Shown: one piece after another, positions 23,348-30,975 of the stretch
Layout: each line of letters opens with the position of its first letter
How positions within the stretch are numbered: the stretch's first letter is position 1
Assembly: GCF_004348425.1 (NCBI RefSeq)
Contig: NZ_SMKK01000079.1
Location: 1-37,004, forward strand
Direction: 5' to 3'
DNA length: 37,004 bases
DNA from: Actinomadura sp. 7K507
GTDB lineage: Bacteria > Actinomycetota > Actinomycetes > Streptosporangiales > Streptosporangiaceae
Notes under the pieces: generated by a model
The model's input: only the letters and a program-made list of their open reading frames with translations
What the model was told of the DNA's origin: nothing
Databases searched by the model: none
Made by a program: the position numbers and the translations under genes

Positions 23348-24961
23348 GTGAACAGGATCGTTCTCGTCGCGGCCGCAGTGGCCGTGACGTTCGGCGGCAC
23401 CGGCGCCGTCGTCCCCGCGAGCGCGGACACCGGCCCGTCCGGCGCCGGTGCCGCCGCCGCGCTCGCGGCCCAGGAGATCGACTGGGGCGAATGCGAGGTG
23501 AGCGGCCCCGACGACCCGATGAACCACGCCCAGTGCGCCCAGGTCGAGGTGCCCCTCGACTACAGCGAGCCGGGCGGCCGCAAGATCTCCATCGCGGTGT
23601 CGCGCTTCAGGCACACCGACGAGGAGAACTACAAGGGCGTCCTGTTCGTGAACCCGGGCGGGCCCGGCGGATCCGGCCTCGCGTACGCGCCCGCGCTCGC
23701 CCGCTGGATCGGCGGCACCGGCCACGCCGACGTCGCGGCCAAGTACGACATCATCGGCTTCGACCCGCGCGGTGTCGGCTCCAGCAAGCCCGCGCTGACC
23801 TGCGACCCGAACTACAACGACCCGATCCGCCCCGCCTACGTGCCGGACTCCTGGCGCGAGGAACTGGCGTGGATCGCCAAGTCGAAGAAGTACGCGCAGG
23901 ACTGCGAGAAGAAGTTCGGCTGGATGCTGCCGCACATGCGCACCACCGACGCCGCGCGCGACATCGACACGATCCGCGCCGCCCTCGGCCAGGAGAAGAT
24001 CAACTGGTACGGCTTCTCCTACGGCACCTACCTCGGGGCCACCTACGCCACGCTCTTCCCCGAGCGCGTGCAGCGGATGGTGATGGACGGCAACGTCAAC
24101 CCGAAGAACGTCTGGTACAAGAGCCAGCTCGAACAGGACAAGGCGTTCGAGCGCAACATACGCCTCTGGTTCGCCTGGATCGCCGAACACGACTCGGTCT
24201 ACCATCTCGGCACGTCCGAGAAGGCCGTCCGAGCCAAGTACTACAAGGCGCTCGACGCCGCGGAGAAGTCGCCGATCGGCGGCGAGATCGGCCCGGCGGA
24301 GCTGACCGACATCCTGCTCAGCGCCGGGTACAACACCGGCTACTACATCCCGTTCGCCGAGGCGCTCTCGGCCTGGATCAACGACGAGGACCCCTCGGGC
24401 CTGCTCGCCTACCTCAACCCCGGCGGCCAGGACAACGACTTCGCGGTCTACCTCGCCGTCCAGGGCGCCGACGCCCCGTGGCCCCGCAACTGGGGCAAGT
24501 GGCACCACGACGCGGCGAAGCTCCACCGGCAGGGCTACAAGTTCGAGACGTGGGGCAACGTCTGGTTCAACGCGCCCGTCGCCTTCTGGCCCTTCAACGG
24601 GGGCCCGCGGCTGAAGCTGAAGGGCGGCAAGGACCTGCCGGGCATGCTGCTCGTCCAGTCCACCAAGGACGCGGCGACGCCGGTCGAGGGCGGCCTGGAG
24701 ATGCACAAGGTCTTCCCGTCCTCGCGGCTGGTGTTCGAGGTCGGCGGCAAGACCCACTCCAACACGCTCAACGGCAACGCGTGCCTGGACGACAGGGTCG
24801 CCGCGTACCTCGACACCGGCGCGCTGCCGGACTCCCGCCGAGGCCCGGACGCCTACTGCAAGGCCGTCCCGGAACTCAACGACCCGGACCCGACGGCCGT
24901 GCAGCTGAAGGCCGCTCCCGGGGCTCCCGCGGGCAAGGACCTTCCGGTCGGACGCCCGTAG
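23348..24961 (+). CDS. Secreted tripeptidyl-aminopeptidase-like alpha/beta-hydrolase
   Basis: 537 residues from GTG 23348 with AGGGGG 5 nt upstream. A signal peptide covers about 1–27 (MNRIVLVAAAVAVTFGG…ASADT), with export by Sec or a similar route. The hydrolase domain shows LFVNPGGPGGSG (oxyanion loop), IGFDPRGVGSS, nucleophile elbow GFSYGTYLG, a late DAATPVEGG segment with the catalytic Asp, and GGKTHSNT with the catalytic His. Length and layout match the Streptomyces SlpD/SlpE and tripeptidyl aminopeptidase family, which release short N-terminal peptides from extracellular proteins. The gene has its own flanking terminators, so it is probably a single transcription unit. Confidence 0.93.
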   Translation: MNRIVLVAAAVAVTFGGTGAVVPASADTGPSGAGAAAALAAQEIDWGECEVSGPDDPMNHAQCAQVEVPLDYSEPGGRKISIAVSRFRHTDEENYKGVLFVNPGGPGGSGLAYAPALARWIGGTGHADVAAKYDIIGFDPRGVGSSKPALTCDPNYNDPIRPAYVPDSWREELAWIAKSKKYAQDCEKKFGWMLPHMRTTDAARDIDTIRAALGQEKINWYGFSYGTYLGATYATLFPERVQRMVMDGNVNPKNVWYKSQLEQDKAFERNIRLWFAWIAEHDSVYHLGTSEKAVRAKYYKALDAAEKSPIGGEIGPAELTDILLSAGYNTGYYIPFAEALSAWINDEDPSGLLAYLNPGGQDNDFAVYLAVQGADAPWPRNWGKWHHDAAKLHRQGYKFETWGNVWFNAPVAFWPFNGGPRLKLKGGKDLPGMLLVQSTKDAATPVEGGLEMHKVFPSSRLVFEVGGKTHSNTLNGNACLDDRVAAYLDTGALPDSRRGPDAYCKAVPELNDPDPTAVQLKAAPGAPAGKDLPVGRP

Positions 24962-24974
24962 CGCACTGAACCGT

Positions 24975-25018
24975 GGCGTGCCCGCCGCGCTCCACCCCGT
25001 GGGGCGGGCGGGCACGCC
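24975..25018 (+). terminator. Strong terminator hairpin after the peptidase gene
   Basis: A perfect 12-bp stem (GGCGTGCCCGCC and GGCGGGCACGCC) with a 20-nt loop begins 14 nt past the stop and is followed by TT. Confidence 0.8.
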
Positions 25019-25224
25019 TTCGGCAGGACGGGGACAGGGCCTCCCGCCGCGTCCTGCGACTGGATCGGCTTCCCCCTCCGGCCGCGCCCCCACCAAGCCC
25101 GTTTCCGGCCGGTGATGCCCGAGCCCGTGAGGTGCTTGGACCGCGGACGACATAGGCTTGTCCACGTGGTGCTTTCAGTGGTGAGGGCCGAACGGGGGCC
25201 GTCCCCGTCGCGGAGCCGGTAGCC

Positions 25225-26073
25225 GTGCGCATGCTGGGCTCGATGCCGGTGCGCGTGCTGGACGACCGGCACCGGGCGGAGGCCCTCGCGATCCTGGACG
25301 CCGACCCGGTGTCCAACGTGTTCGTCAGTTCCCGCGTGCACGCCGCGGGGCTCGACCCGCGCCGTCTCGGCGCCCAGATGTGGGGCTACATGCACGACGG
25401 GCGCCTCGCCTCGCTGTGCTACTCCGGCGCGAACCTCATCCCGGTCGCGGCGGGGCCCGAGGCCGTCCGCGCGTTCGCCGAGCGGGCCCGCGCCCAGGGA
25501 CGCCGCTGCTCGTCCATCGTCGGGCCCGTCGAAGCCGTCGGCGAGCTGTGGGAGATCCTCTCGCCGTACTGGGGGGCGCCCCGGGCCGTCCGCACGGACC
25601 AGCCCGTGATGGCCACCTCCGCCGTCCCCGACGCGCCGCCCGACACCGGTGTCCGGCGGGTCCGGATGGAGGAGTTCGACGTCGTCTACCCGGCCTGTGT
25701 GGCGATGTTCACCGAAGAGGTCGGGGTCTCGCCCAACGCCGGCGACGGGGGAGTGCTCTACCGCGCACGCGTCGCCGAACTGATCCGCGACGGCCGCGCT
25801 TTCGCCCGCATCGAGGACGGCCGCGTCATGTTCAAGGCCGAGATCGGCGCGGTGACCCCCCGGGCCTGCCAGGTGCAGGGCGTGTGGGTGCCGCCCGAGC
25901 TGCGGGGCGAGGGCCGTTCCGTGGCGGGAATGTCCGCGGTGGTGCGGGAGGCGCTGCGCGGCGTCGCGCCGACCGTCTCGCTGTACGTCAACGACTACAA
26001 CACGCGGGCGCGGGCCGCCTACCGGCGAGTCGGATTCACCGAGGTCGGTTCCTTCATGTCGATCCTGTTCTGA
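25225..26073 (+). CDS. GNAT-family N-acetyltransferase (DUF4081 type)
   Basis: 282 residues from GTG 25225; an ATG follows two codons later. The N-terminal half (about 1–130) is the extra domain found in actinobacterial homologues, beginning with VRVLDDRHRAEALAILDADPVSNVFV. The C-terminal half is a GNAT fold with QVQGVWVPPELRGEGRSVAGM, whose RGEGR stretch is the acetyl-CoA pyrophosphate loop, and the late YVNDYNTRARAAYRRVGF block. In Mycobacterium the equivalent gene directly follows ispG. Here the peptidase gene separates them. The acceptor substrate is unknown. Confidence 0.9.
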   Translation: MRMLGSMPVRVLDDRHRAEALAILDADPVSNVFVSSRVHAAGLDPRRLGAQMWGYMHDGRLASLCYSGANLIPVAAGPEAVRAFAERARAQGRRCSSIVGPVEAVGELWEILSPYWGAPRAVRTDQPVMATSAVPDAPPDTGVRRVRMEEFDVVYPACVAMFTEEVGVSPNAGDGGVLYRARVAELIRDGRAFARIEDGRVMFKAEIGAVTPRACQVQGVWVPPELRGEGRSVAGMSAVVREALRGVAPTVSLYVNDYNTRARAAYRRVGFTEVGSFMSILF

Positions 26074-26088
26074 GGCATTCAACCCAGG

Positions 26089-26094
26089 TACCAT
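26089..26094 (+). promoter_or_regulatory. Candidate −10 for the first HTH paralogue
   Basis: TACCAT lies exactly 6 nt before the GTG at 26101, and no ribosome-binding site is present, so leaderless transcription is likely. Confidence 0.4.
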
Positions 26095-26100
26095 CCGCCC

Positions 26101-26988
26101 GTGGAGTTCGCCGGGGCATTACGGCAGGCCATCCAGGCCAGCGGGCTGACCCTGGAACGGATCCGCCACCGGCTCCGCCGCCGCGGCCTGACCGTCAGCG
26201 TGGCCACCCTCAGCTACTGGCAGCGCGGCCGCAGCCGCCCGCGCTCGCGGCCCGTCGTGATGGCGCTGGAGGAGATCCTCCAGGTGCCGCCGGGAGCCCT
26301 GACCGAGCTGCTGGACGACCCCGCCCCCGCCGCGCCCGCCGGCCGCGCCGGCCGCGCGGCCGGCCCGTCCGGCGCCGCCGAGCGCGGCCGCCCGGTGCGG
26401 GAACTGTGGCCCGACCCGGACGGGTACGCCGGCCTCGTCGGGCAGCTCGACCGGTCCGGGGACCACCGGCTCGAACGGCTCAGCATCCACGACGTGTACC
26501 GGCTCGACGACATCCGCCGCTCCTGGACGCTGTCGGTGCGGACCGTCCTGCGCGCGGCGGGCGACGACATCGACCGGGTCGTGTGCGTCCACGAGGCCGG
26601 AGCCGGGAACGCCGACCTCGCGCAGGTGCGGTACTGCCGCCCCGGGCGGATCCGCGCCGACGGCGGGCTGATGGCGTTCGAGCTGGTCTTCGACCGCGTC
26701 CTGTCGGCGGGCGACACCGCGGTCGTCGAGTACGAGCTGGGACCCGTCGGGGAACCCGCGCACGACAGCTACGACCGGCGCTTCCCCCACCCCGTCCACG
26801 ACTACGTGGCGATCATCCAGTTCGCGGGCGAGCGGCTCCCCGCGCGCTGCTACGGCTTCGCCGCCGAGAGCTCCCGGTCGCCGCGGCAGCGGCTCGGCGA
26901 GCTGTGGATCGGCACGTCCGGCAGCGCGAACTTCGCGGCCGGGGCGGTGCGGCGCGGAATCGTCGGCATCGAATGGGAGTGGCATTAG
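26101..26988 (+). CDS. HTH protein with actinobacterial C-terminal domain, paralogue 1
   Basis: 295 residues from GTG 26101. Residues about 5–70 form a helix-turn-helix: ALRQAIQASGLTLERIRHRL, then VSVATLSYWQRGRSRP as the recognition segment, and a helix ending in LTELL. An Ala/Gly/Arg-rich linker leads to a beta-rich domain (about 120–295) that begins LERLSIHDVY, contains LVFDRVLSAGDTAVVEYELG and ends GIEWEW. The C-terminal domain has no motif I recognise; it may bind a ligand or a partner protein. The next gene is a paralogue aligned along its whole length. Role as a transcription factor is inferred from the N-terminus. Confidence 0.82.
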   Translation: MEFAGALRQAIQASGLTLERIRHRLRRRGLTVSVATLSYWQRGRSRPRSRPVVMALEEILQVPPGALTELLDDPAPAAPAGRAGRAAGPSGAAERGRPVRELWPDPDGYAGLVGQLDRSGDHRLERLSIHDVYRLDDIRRSWTLSVRTVLRAAGDDIDRVVCVHEAGAGNADLAQVRYCRPGRIRADGGLMAFELVFDRVLSAGDTAVVEYELGPVGEPAHDSYDRRFPHPVHDYVAIIQFAGERLPARCYGFAAESSRSPRQRLGELWIGTSGSANFAAGAVRRGIVGIEWEWH

Positions 26989-27121
26989 CGCTGGGGCGTG
27001 GTTGTGGGAAATTGCCGGTTGGAATCGGGCCCCCGGGGCCTTACAGTGAGCGCTGAAGTCGCAAGCGCAGCAGTCAAGGCCGTCATGCGGGGGCCGGCCG
27101 GACGAGATCCGGAGGCCAGCG

Positions 27122-28030
27122 GTGCAGAGTGTCGCAGAAGACGATCTCCTACAGGTGCTGCAGTACGGTCCCTTCAACGTCGCCTTGCACGCGGCCATCC
27201 AGGCCCGGGGCCTGAGCCTCGACTCGCTGCGCCGCCGCCTTGAGGAACAGGGCATCGCGGTCAGCCTGTCCACGCTGAGCTACTGGCAGCGCGGCCGGAC
27301 GCGCCCCGAGCGAGCCGACTCGATGCGCGCCGTCCGCGGCCTCGAAGTCATCCTCGAACTGCCGCGCCATTCGCTGCTCACCCTGCTGAAGCCGACCGCG
27401 GAGCGCCCCGCGGGGCCGTGGCTGCCGGTGGAGGAACTGTGCCCCGAGCCGGGCGTCCGCGACCTGCTCGACGAGATCGGCGACCGCGGCGAGCGGCAGC
27501 TCACCGGCCTCAGCCTGCACGACCAGCACACCATCGGCCGCCGCCGGGAACTGCGCGAGGTCCGGTCCCGGGCGGTGTTCCAGGCGCAGCAGCGCGGCGT
27601 CGACCGCTGGATCGCCGTCTACCACCACCCGCAGGGCGTCCTGCCGTCCTCGCGCACCGCGCGCGGCTGCCGGTTCGGTCGCGTCCGGATGGACGAGTCG
27701 AGCGGCCTCATCGCCGCCGAGCTGCTGTTCGACCGGGCACTCGGCCGCGGCGAGACCTACCTGCTGGAGTACGGCTTCGGATTCGACGAGACGGGCCCGC
27801 CCGTGACCGAGGAAGGGCGCGGGTTCCGCACCCCGCAGCACGAGTTCCTCATCGAGGTCCGGTTCCACCCGGCCACGCTCCCCGCCCGCTGCTACCGGAC
27901 GTGGCGTCCCGACGGCAACACCGCCCTCAAGGACTCGGCCGACCTGCGCATGTCCAGCTACCACAGCGTCCACTTCATCGAGTTCGGCATGGCCGCCGGC
28001 TACCACGGCATCCGCTGGGAGTGGACGTGA
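27122..28030 (+). CDS. HTH protein with actinobacterial C-terminal domain, paralogue 2
   Basis: 302 residues from GTG 27122, with CCGGAGG well placed upstream, unlike its leaderless-looking neighbour. The helix-turn-helix is at about 20–85 (ALHAAIQARGLSLDSLRRRL, then LSTLSYWQRGRTRPE). The C-terminal domain repeats the pattern of paralogue 1: LTGLSLHD, LLFDRALGRGETYLLEYGFG and GIRWEWT. It differs in carrying a 19-residue N-terminal extension. A 133-bp gap separates the pair, so they are probably independently expressed products of an old tandem duplication. Target genes are unknown. Confidence 0.82.
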   Translation: MQSVAEDDLLQVLQYGPFNVALHAAIQARGLSLDSLRRRLEEQGIAVSLSTLSYWQRGRTRPERADSMRAVRGLEVILELPRHSLLTLLKPTAERPAGPWLPVEELCPEPGVRDLLDEIGDRGERQLTGLSLHDQHTIGRRRELREVRSRAVFQAQQRGVDRWIAVYHHPQGVLPSSRTARGCRFGRVRMDESSGLIAAELLFDRALGRGETYLLEYGFGFDETGPPVTEEGRGFRTPQHEFLIEVRFHPATLPARCYRTWRPDGNTALKDSADLRMSSYHSVHFIEFGMAAGYHGIRWEWT

Positions 28031-28036
28031 TTTATG

Positions 28037-28189
28037 CTTTCACGACCTCGCCCCCTCGCCTGGCGGCTCGGGGGCGAATCGTGAAAGTGCGAGCGCGAAT
28101 CGCTTCGCGATCTTCGCTGGAAGCTTCGCCTTCGGCTCGCTTCCAGCTCAGGTAGCGCGCTCGCGTGCGGATGCGGGCTTTTGCTACCT
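28037..28189. repeat. Cluster of four hairpins between convergent genes
   Basis: Four inverted repeats lie back to back. First, CTTTCACGA/TCGTGAAAG with inner TCGCCCCC/GGGGGCGA (28037–28087). Second, ATCGC–TTC–GCGAT (28099–28111). Third, GCTGGAAGC/GCTTCCAGC enclosing GCC–TTC–GGC (28116–28147). Fourth, AGGTAGC/GCTACCT (28150–28189), which overlaps the stop of the DUF3037 gene. Together they could terminate transcription from both sides, but the extent is more than termination needs. Confidence 0.7.
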
Positions 28190-28585
28190 CACCAGGAGGT
28201 TCAGTAGGCGGTCTAGTTCTGCCTCTGGGTCGTGGGTGAGGCCGGCGTGGGCGGGGCCGGGCTGGACGATCGTGCTGCGGGGGGCGGTCAGCCATCGGAA
28301 GCGGGTGCCCGGGGACTCCTTCGCGGCCTGGCCGGCGTGCTCGCCGCCGCAGCAGACGGCGTCCACGGCCTTGAGCGCCGACCGCACGCCCTCCAGATCC
28401 AGGGACGGGTCCAGCGCCAGGAGGCGCGGCTCGTCCAGATGCGTGCGGCACCCGAGGTAGTCGAGCGCCCGGCAGTAGACCACCACGCCCACGTTCATGA
28501 CCTCGCCCCGCTCGACGCGCGGGATGACGCGCAGCGCCGCGTACTCGAACACCGTGGGTTCGGCCGCCGTCCTGATGTTGCTCAT
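28184..28585 (-). CDS. DUF3037 family protein
   Basis: 133 residues from the ATG at 28585, which overlaps the TGA of the HipA-like gene (ATGA). The family pattern is visible: FEYAALRVIPRVERGEVMNVGVVVYC near the start, a LDLEGVRSALKAVDAVC helix in the middle and RFRWLTAPRSTIVQPGPAHAG near the end. The function of DUF3037 is unknown. It is commonly the partner gene of HipA-like kinases in this same order, which suggests a regulator, inhibitor or substrate of the kinase. Cysteines occur at several positions but not in a metal-binding pattern. Confidence 0.88.
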   Translation of the reverse strand: MSNIRTAAEPTVFEYAALRVIPRVERGEVMNVGVVVYCRALDYLGCRTHLDEPRLLALDPSLDLEGVRSALKAVDAVCCGGEHAGQAAKESPGTRFRWLTAPRSTIVQPGPAHAGLTHDPEAELDRLLNLLVR

Positions 28586-29409
28586 GGTGCGCCCCCGAGC
28601 CAGTCGGGGCGGTTCCCGCCGCGCTTGGACGCCGCGGTGGGACGGTGCCCGCCGACGTCGGTGGCGGGCAGCCAGTCGCGCGGCTTCCCGGCGCGCGGCA
28701 GCAGGACGCCGAGGTAGGCGTCGCGCACGGCCTGGGGGCTCTCGAAGCCGGGCTCGCCCTCCAGCCAGCGGTCGGGAACGAGCCCGATCACCTCGCGCAG
28801 CAGGTCTTCGGTGATCTTCGGGGCGAGTTCCGCCTCGGCGGCGTCCAGCTCCTTCGCGTACGGCGTCAGGACATGGTCGTCCAGGTCGTACGGCCCGGAG
28901 AACAGCCGCGCCGCGTTCGACCAGGCGTGGTGGAAGATGAGGCTCGCGCCGTGGTCGATCAGCCACAGGTCGCCGTGCCAGACCAGCATGTTCGGGTTGC
29001 GCCAGCTGCGGTCGACGTTGCCGATGAACGCGTCGAACCACAGCACCCGGGACGCGAACCCCGGGTCGGGCTTCCAGCCCAGCGGGTCGAACCCGAGGGA
29101 CCCGGGCAGGAAGTCGACGCCGAGGTTCCAGCCGGGGCTGGCCTTCAGCAGGTCCTGCACGTCGGGGTCGGGCTCGTGCCGTCCGATGGCCGGGTCCAGG
29201 TCGATGAGCACCTGGTCGGGGACGCGGAAGCCGAGCCGCCGCGCCAGCTCGCCCGCGATCACCTCGGCGATCAGGGCCTTGCGCCCCTGCCCGGCACCGT
29301 GGAACTTCATGACGTAGGTGCCGAGGTCGCCGGCTTCGACGATGCCCGGCAGCGACCCGCCCTCACGCAGCGGCGTCACGTATCGGATGGCTGTCACATG
29401 TGGCAACAC
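28582..29409 (-). CDS. HipA-like protein kinase, compact form
   Basis: 275 residues from GTG 29409, supported by TAGCGT 6 nt upstream on the same strand (leaderless); later GTG codons are possible. The fold is HipA-like and lacks the N-terminal subdomain of full HipA (about 440 residues). Candidate ATP-binding Lys35 lies in YVMKFHG, the catalytic Asp133 in NVDRSWRNPN with Asn138/Asn140, and the metal-binding Asp152 in LIDHGASL. Classical HipA phosphorylates glutamyl-tRNA synthetase and is paired with an HTH antitoxin, HipB. Here no HipB is present; the partner is DUF3037. Whether it is a toxin or a housekeeping kinase cannot be told from sequence. Confidence 0.87.
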   Translation of the reverse strand: MLPHVTAIRYVTPLREGGSLPGIVEAGDLGTYVMKFHGAGQGRKALIAEVIAGELARRLGFRVPDQVLIDLDPAIGRHEPDPDVQDLLKASPGWNLGVDFLPGSLGFDPLGWKPDPGFASRVLWFDAFIGNVDRSWRNPNMLVWHGDLWLIDHGASLIFHHAWSNAARLFSGPYDLDDHVLTPYAKELDAAEAELAPKITEDLLREVIGLVPDRWLEGEPGFESPQAVRDAYLGVLLPRAGKPRDWLPATDVGGHRPTAASKRGGNRPDWLGGAP

Positions 29410-29415
29410 GCCGCA

Positions 29416-29447
29416 ACGCTATCGGGTGCCGGTGCGGGGGAGATAAT
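29416..29447. promoter_or_regulatory. Overlapping divergent promoters
   Basis: The minus-strand −10 (TAGCGT, 29421–29416) lies 6 nt before the HipA-like start and the plus-strand −10 (GATAAT, 29442–29447) lies 7 nt before the cyclase start. Only 45 bp separate the two start codons, so each −35 region must overlap the other −10. Confidence 0.5.
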
Positions 29448-29454
29448 CGCTTTC

Positions 29455-30138
29455 ATGGGCGTTGAGCTGCTGGACCTTTCGGTGCCGATCCTCACCGGCA
29501 TGCCCGTCTACCCGGGTGATCCCGAGGTGGAGGCCGTCCCCGCGCTGACGGTCGCGGAGGCCGGTGTGAACGTCCTGCGCCTGCACATGGGCTCGCAGAC
29601 CGGCACCCACGTGGACGCCCCGTTCCACGTCGACGATGCGCTGCCGCGCCTTGACGAGCTTCCGCTGAGCCGCTTCACCGGCCCGGCGGTCGTCATGGAC
29701 GCCCGCGGACTGCCGCCCCGCACGCCCATCGGCCCGGAGCTGCTGCCGGGCGGTCTCGCGCCCGGTGCCGTCCTGCTCATCGCGACGGGCTGGGCCGGCC
29801 ACTGGGGGACCGATGCCTACCATGCCCATCCGTACCTCGCTCCCGAGACCGCCGAGTCGGTCGTCGCCGCCGGCGTCCGGACGGTGGGGATCGACGCGCT
29901 CAGCGTCGACCGCACCCCACCGCCGGGTTCGGAGGACTTCTCCCTGGCCGTCCACCGCGTCCTCTGCGGGGCGGGTGCGGTGATCGCCGAGAACCTCACC
30001 GGGCTCGGCCGGGTCGTCGAGGCGCAGGAGGCGGGCTGCGCGATCGAGGTGTCGCTCTTCCCGATCGCCCTCGCCGGCGCGGACGGCGCCCCGGTCCGCG
30101 CCGTGGCCCGCGTGGACGACCGGGCCGTCCTCGTCTGA
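29455..30138 (+). CDS. Cyclase-family hydrolase (kynurenine formamidase-like)
   Basis: 227 residues from the ATG at 29455. The cyclase family signature is plain: DLSVPILTGMPVYPGDP at the N-terminus and the metal-binding GTHVDAPFH motif at about 50–58, with LLIATGWAGHWGT and VGIDALSVD later. Members include bacterial kynurenine formamidase (KynB), isatin hydrolase and polyketide cyclase-like enzymes. No tryptophan-degradation genes are nearby, so the substrate is open. The enzyme should be cytoplasmic and metal-dependent (Zn or Mn). Confidence 0.9.
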   Translation: MGVELLDLSVPILTGMPVYPGDPEVEAVPALTVAEAGVNVLRLHMGSQTGTHVDAPFHVDDALPRLDELPLSRFTGPAVVMDARGLPPRTPIGPELLPGGLAPGAVLLIATGWAGHWGTDAYHAHPYLAPETAESVVAAGVRTVGIDALSVDRTPPPGSEDFSLAVHRVLCGAGAVIAENLTGLGRVVEAQEAGCAIEVSLFPIALAGADGAPVRAVARVDDRAVLV

Positions 30139-30189
30139 ACGGCGCGGCCTGCCGGCGCGTCCATACTTACTCGGACGTGCGTCGGAAGG

Positions 30190-30942
30190 ATGGTCGCTGT
30201 GAAGGTCACGTGGGCCACGGAACAGGGGAGCGCCGAGCGGGGCAACGAGGATTTCGTGGCCGCCGCCCCCGGCGCCGTCGTCGTGCTCGACGGCTGCGGG
30301 CTGCCGCTCGGCACCGACCTCGGATGCGTGCACGGGACCGCCTGGTACGCGCGGTCGCTCGGCACCCGGCTGCTGGCGCGGATGCTGGACGGTCTCGGCC
30401 CGCAGGCCCGCCCGCCGGTGGGGCCGCCCGAGGGGGTGCACCGGCCGGGGCAGCGGCCGCTGGTGGCGCGGCTGGCCGGAGCGATCGCCGACGTCGCCGC
30501 GTCCCACCGGGAGAGCTGCGACCTGCGGGCGCCCACGACGCCGGCGGCCACGGTCCTCGCCCTGCGGGTGCGCGGCGAATGGGTCGACTACCTGGTGCTG
30601 GCGGACTCGACCCTGTTGCTGGACGGCCGGCGCGGCGTGGAGGCGGTCACCGGCGGCCCGTCCTACGCCGCGGCCGATCCGGCGATGGCCGAGGCCGCGA
30701 TCACGGGAACGGTGCCGATGGGCGAGCTGGACCGCGCGAGCCTGCTGACCGACGGCGCCACGCGGCTCGTGGACACGTTCGGGGTCACCGGGTGGGACGG
30801 GCTTGCCGAGCTGGCGGCGGACCCCGGACCCGCCGAGCTGATCGAGCGGAACCGGGAGATCGAGCGCACCGATCCCCGGGCCGCCCGGTGGCCGCGGGCC
30901 AAGGTCCACGACGACGCGACCGCCGCGGTCTGCGCCTTCTGA
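30190..30942 (+). CDS. Compact PP2C-like phosphatase
   Basis: 250 residues from the ATG at 30190; a GTG at 30199 has better spacing from GGAAGG (30183–30188) and may be the true start. Reduced PP2C motifs are visible in order: RGNEDFVAA (first Asp), VVLDG, VLADSTLLL in the place of GDSR, LLTDGATRL and KVHDDATAAV in the place of RDN. The aspartates that bind metal appear conserved, so it could be active, but the intervening segments are shorter and more divergent than in the operon phosphatase at 1668–3053. No kinase is adjacent. Confidence 0.75.
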   Translation: MVAVKVTWATEQGSAERGNEDFVAAAPGAVVVLDGCGLPLGTDLGCVHGTAWYARSLGTRLLARMLDGLGPQARPPVGPPEGVHRPGQRPLVARLAGAIADVAASHRESCDLRAPTTPAATVLALRVRGEWVDYLVLADSTLLLDGRRGVEAVTGGPSYAAADPAMAEAAITGTVPMGELDRASLLTDGATRLVDTFGVTGWDGLAELAADPGPAELIERNREIERTDPRAARWPRAKVHDDATAAVCAF

Positions 30943-30975
30943 GTCCCTGGATCCCGGGTCACCGGGCCGGCCGGG

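Noticed and set aside
23174..25165. 663-codon minus-strand frame opposite the secreted peptidase
   Set aside because: Shadow of the peptidase gene; Val/Gly/Arg-rich with no motif, and it reads through the peptidase terminator.
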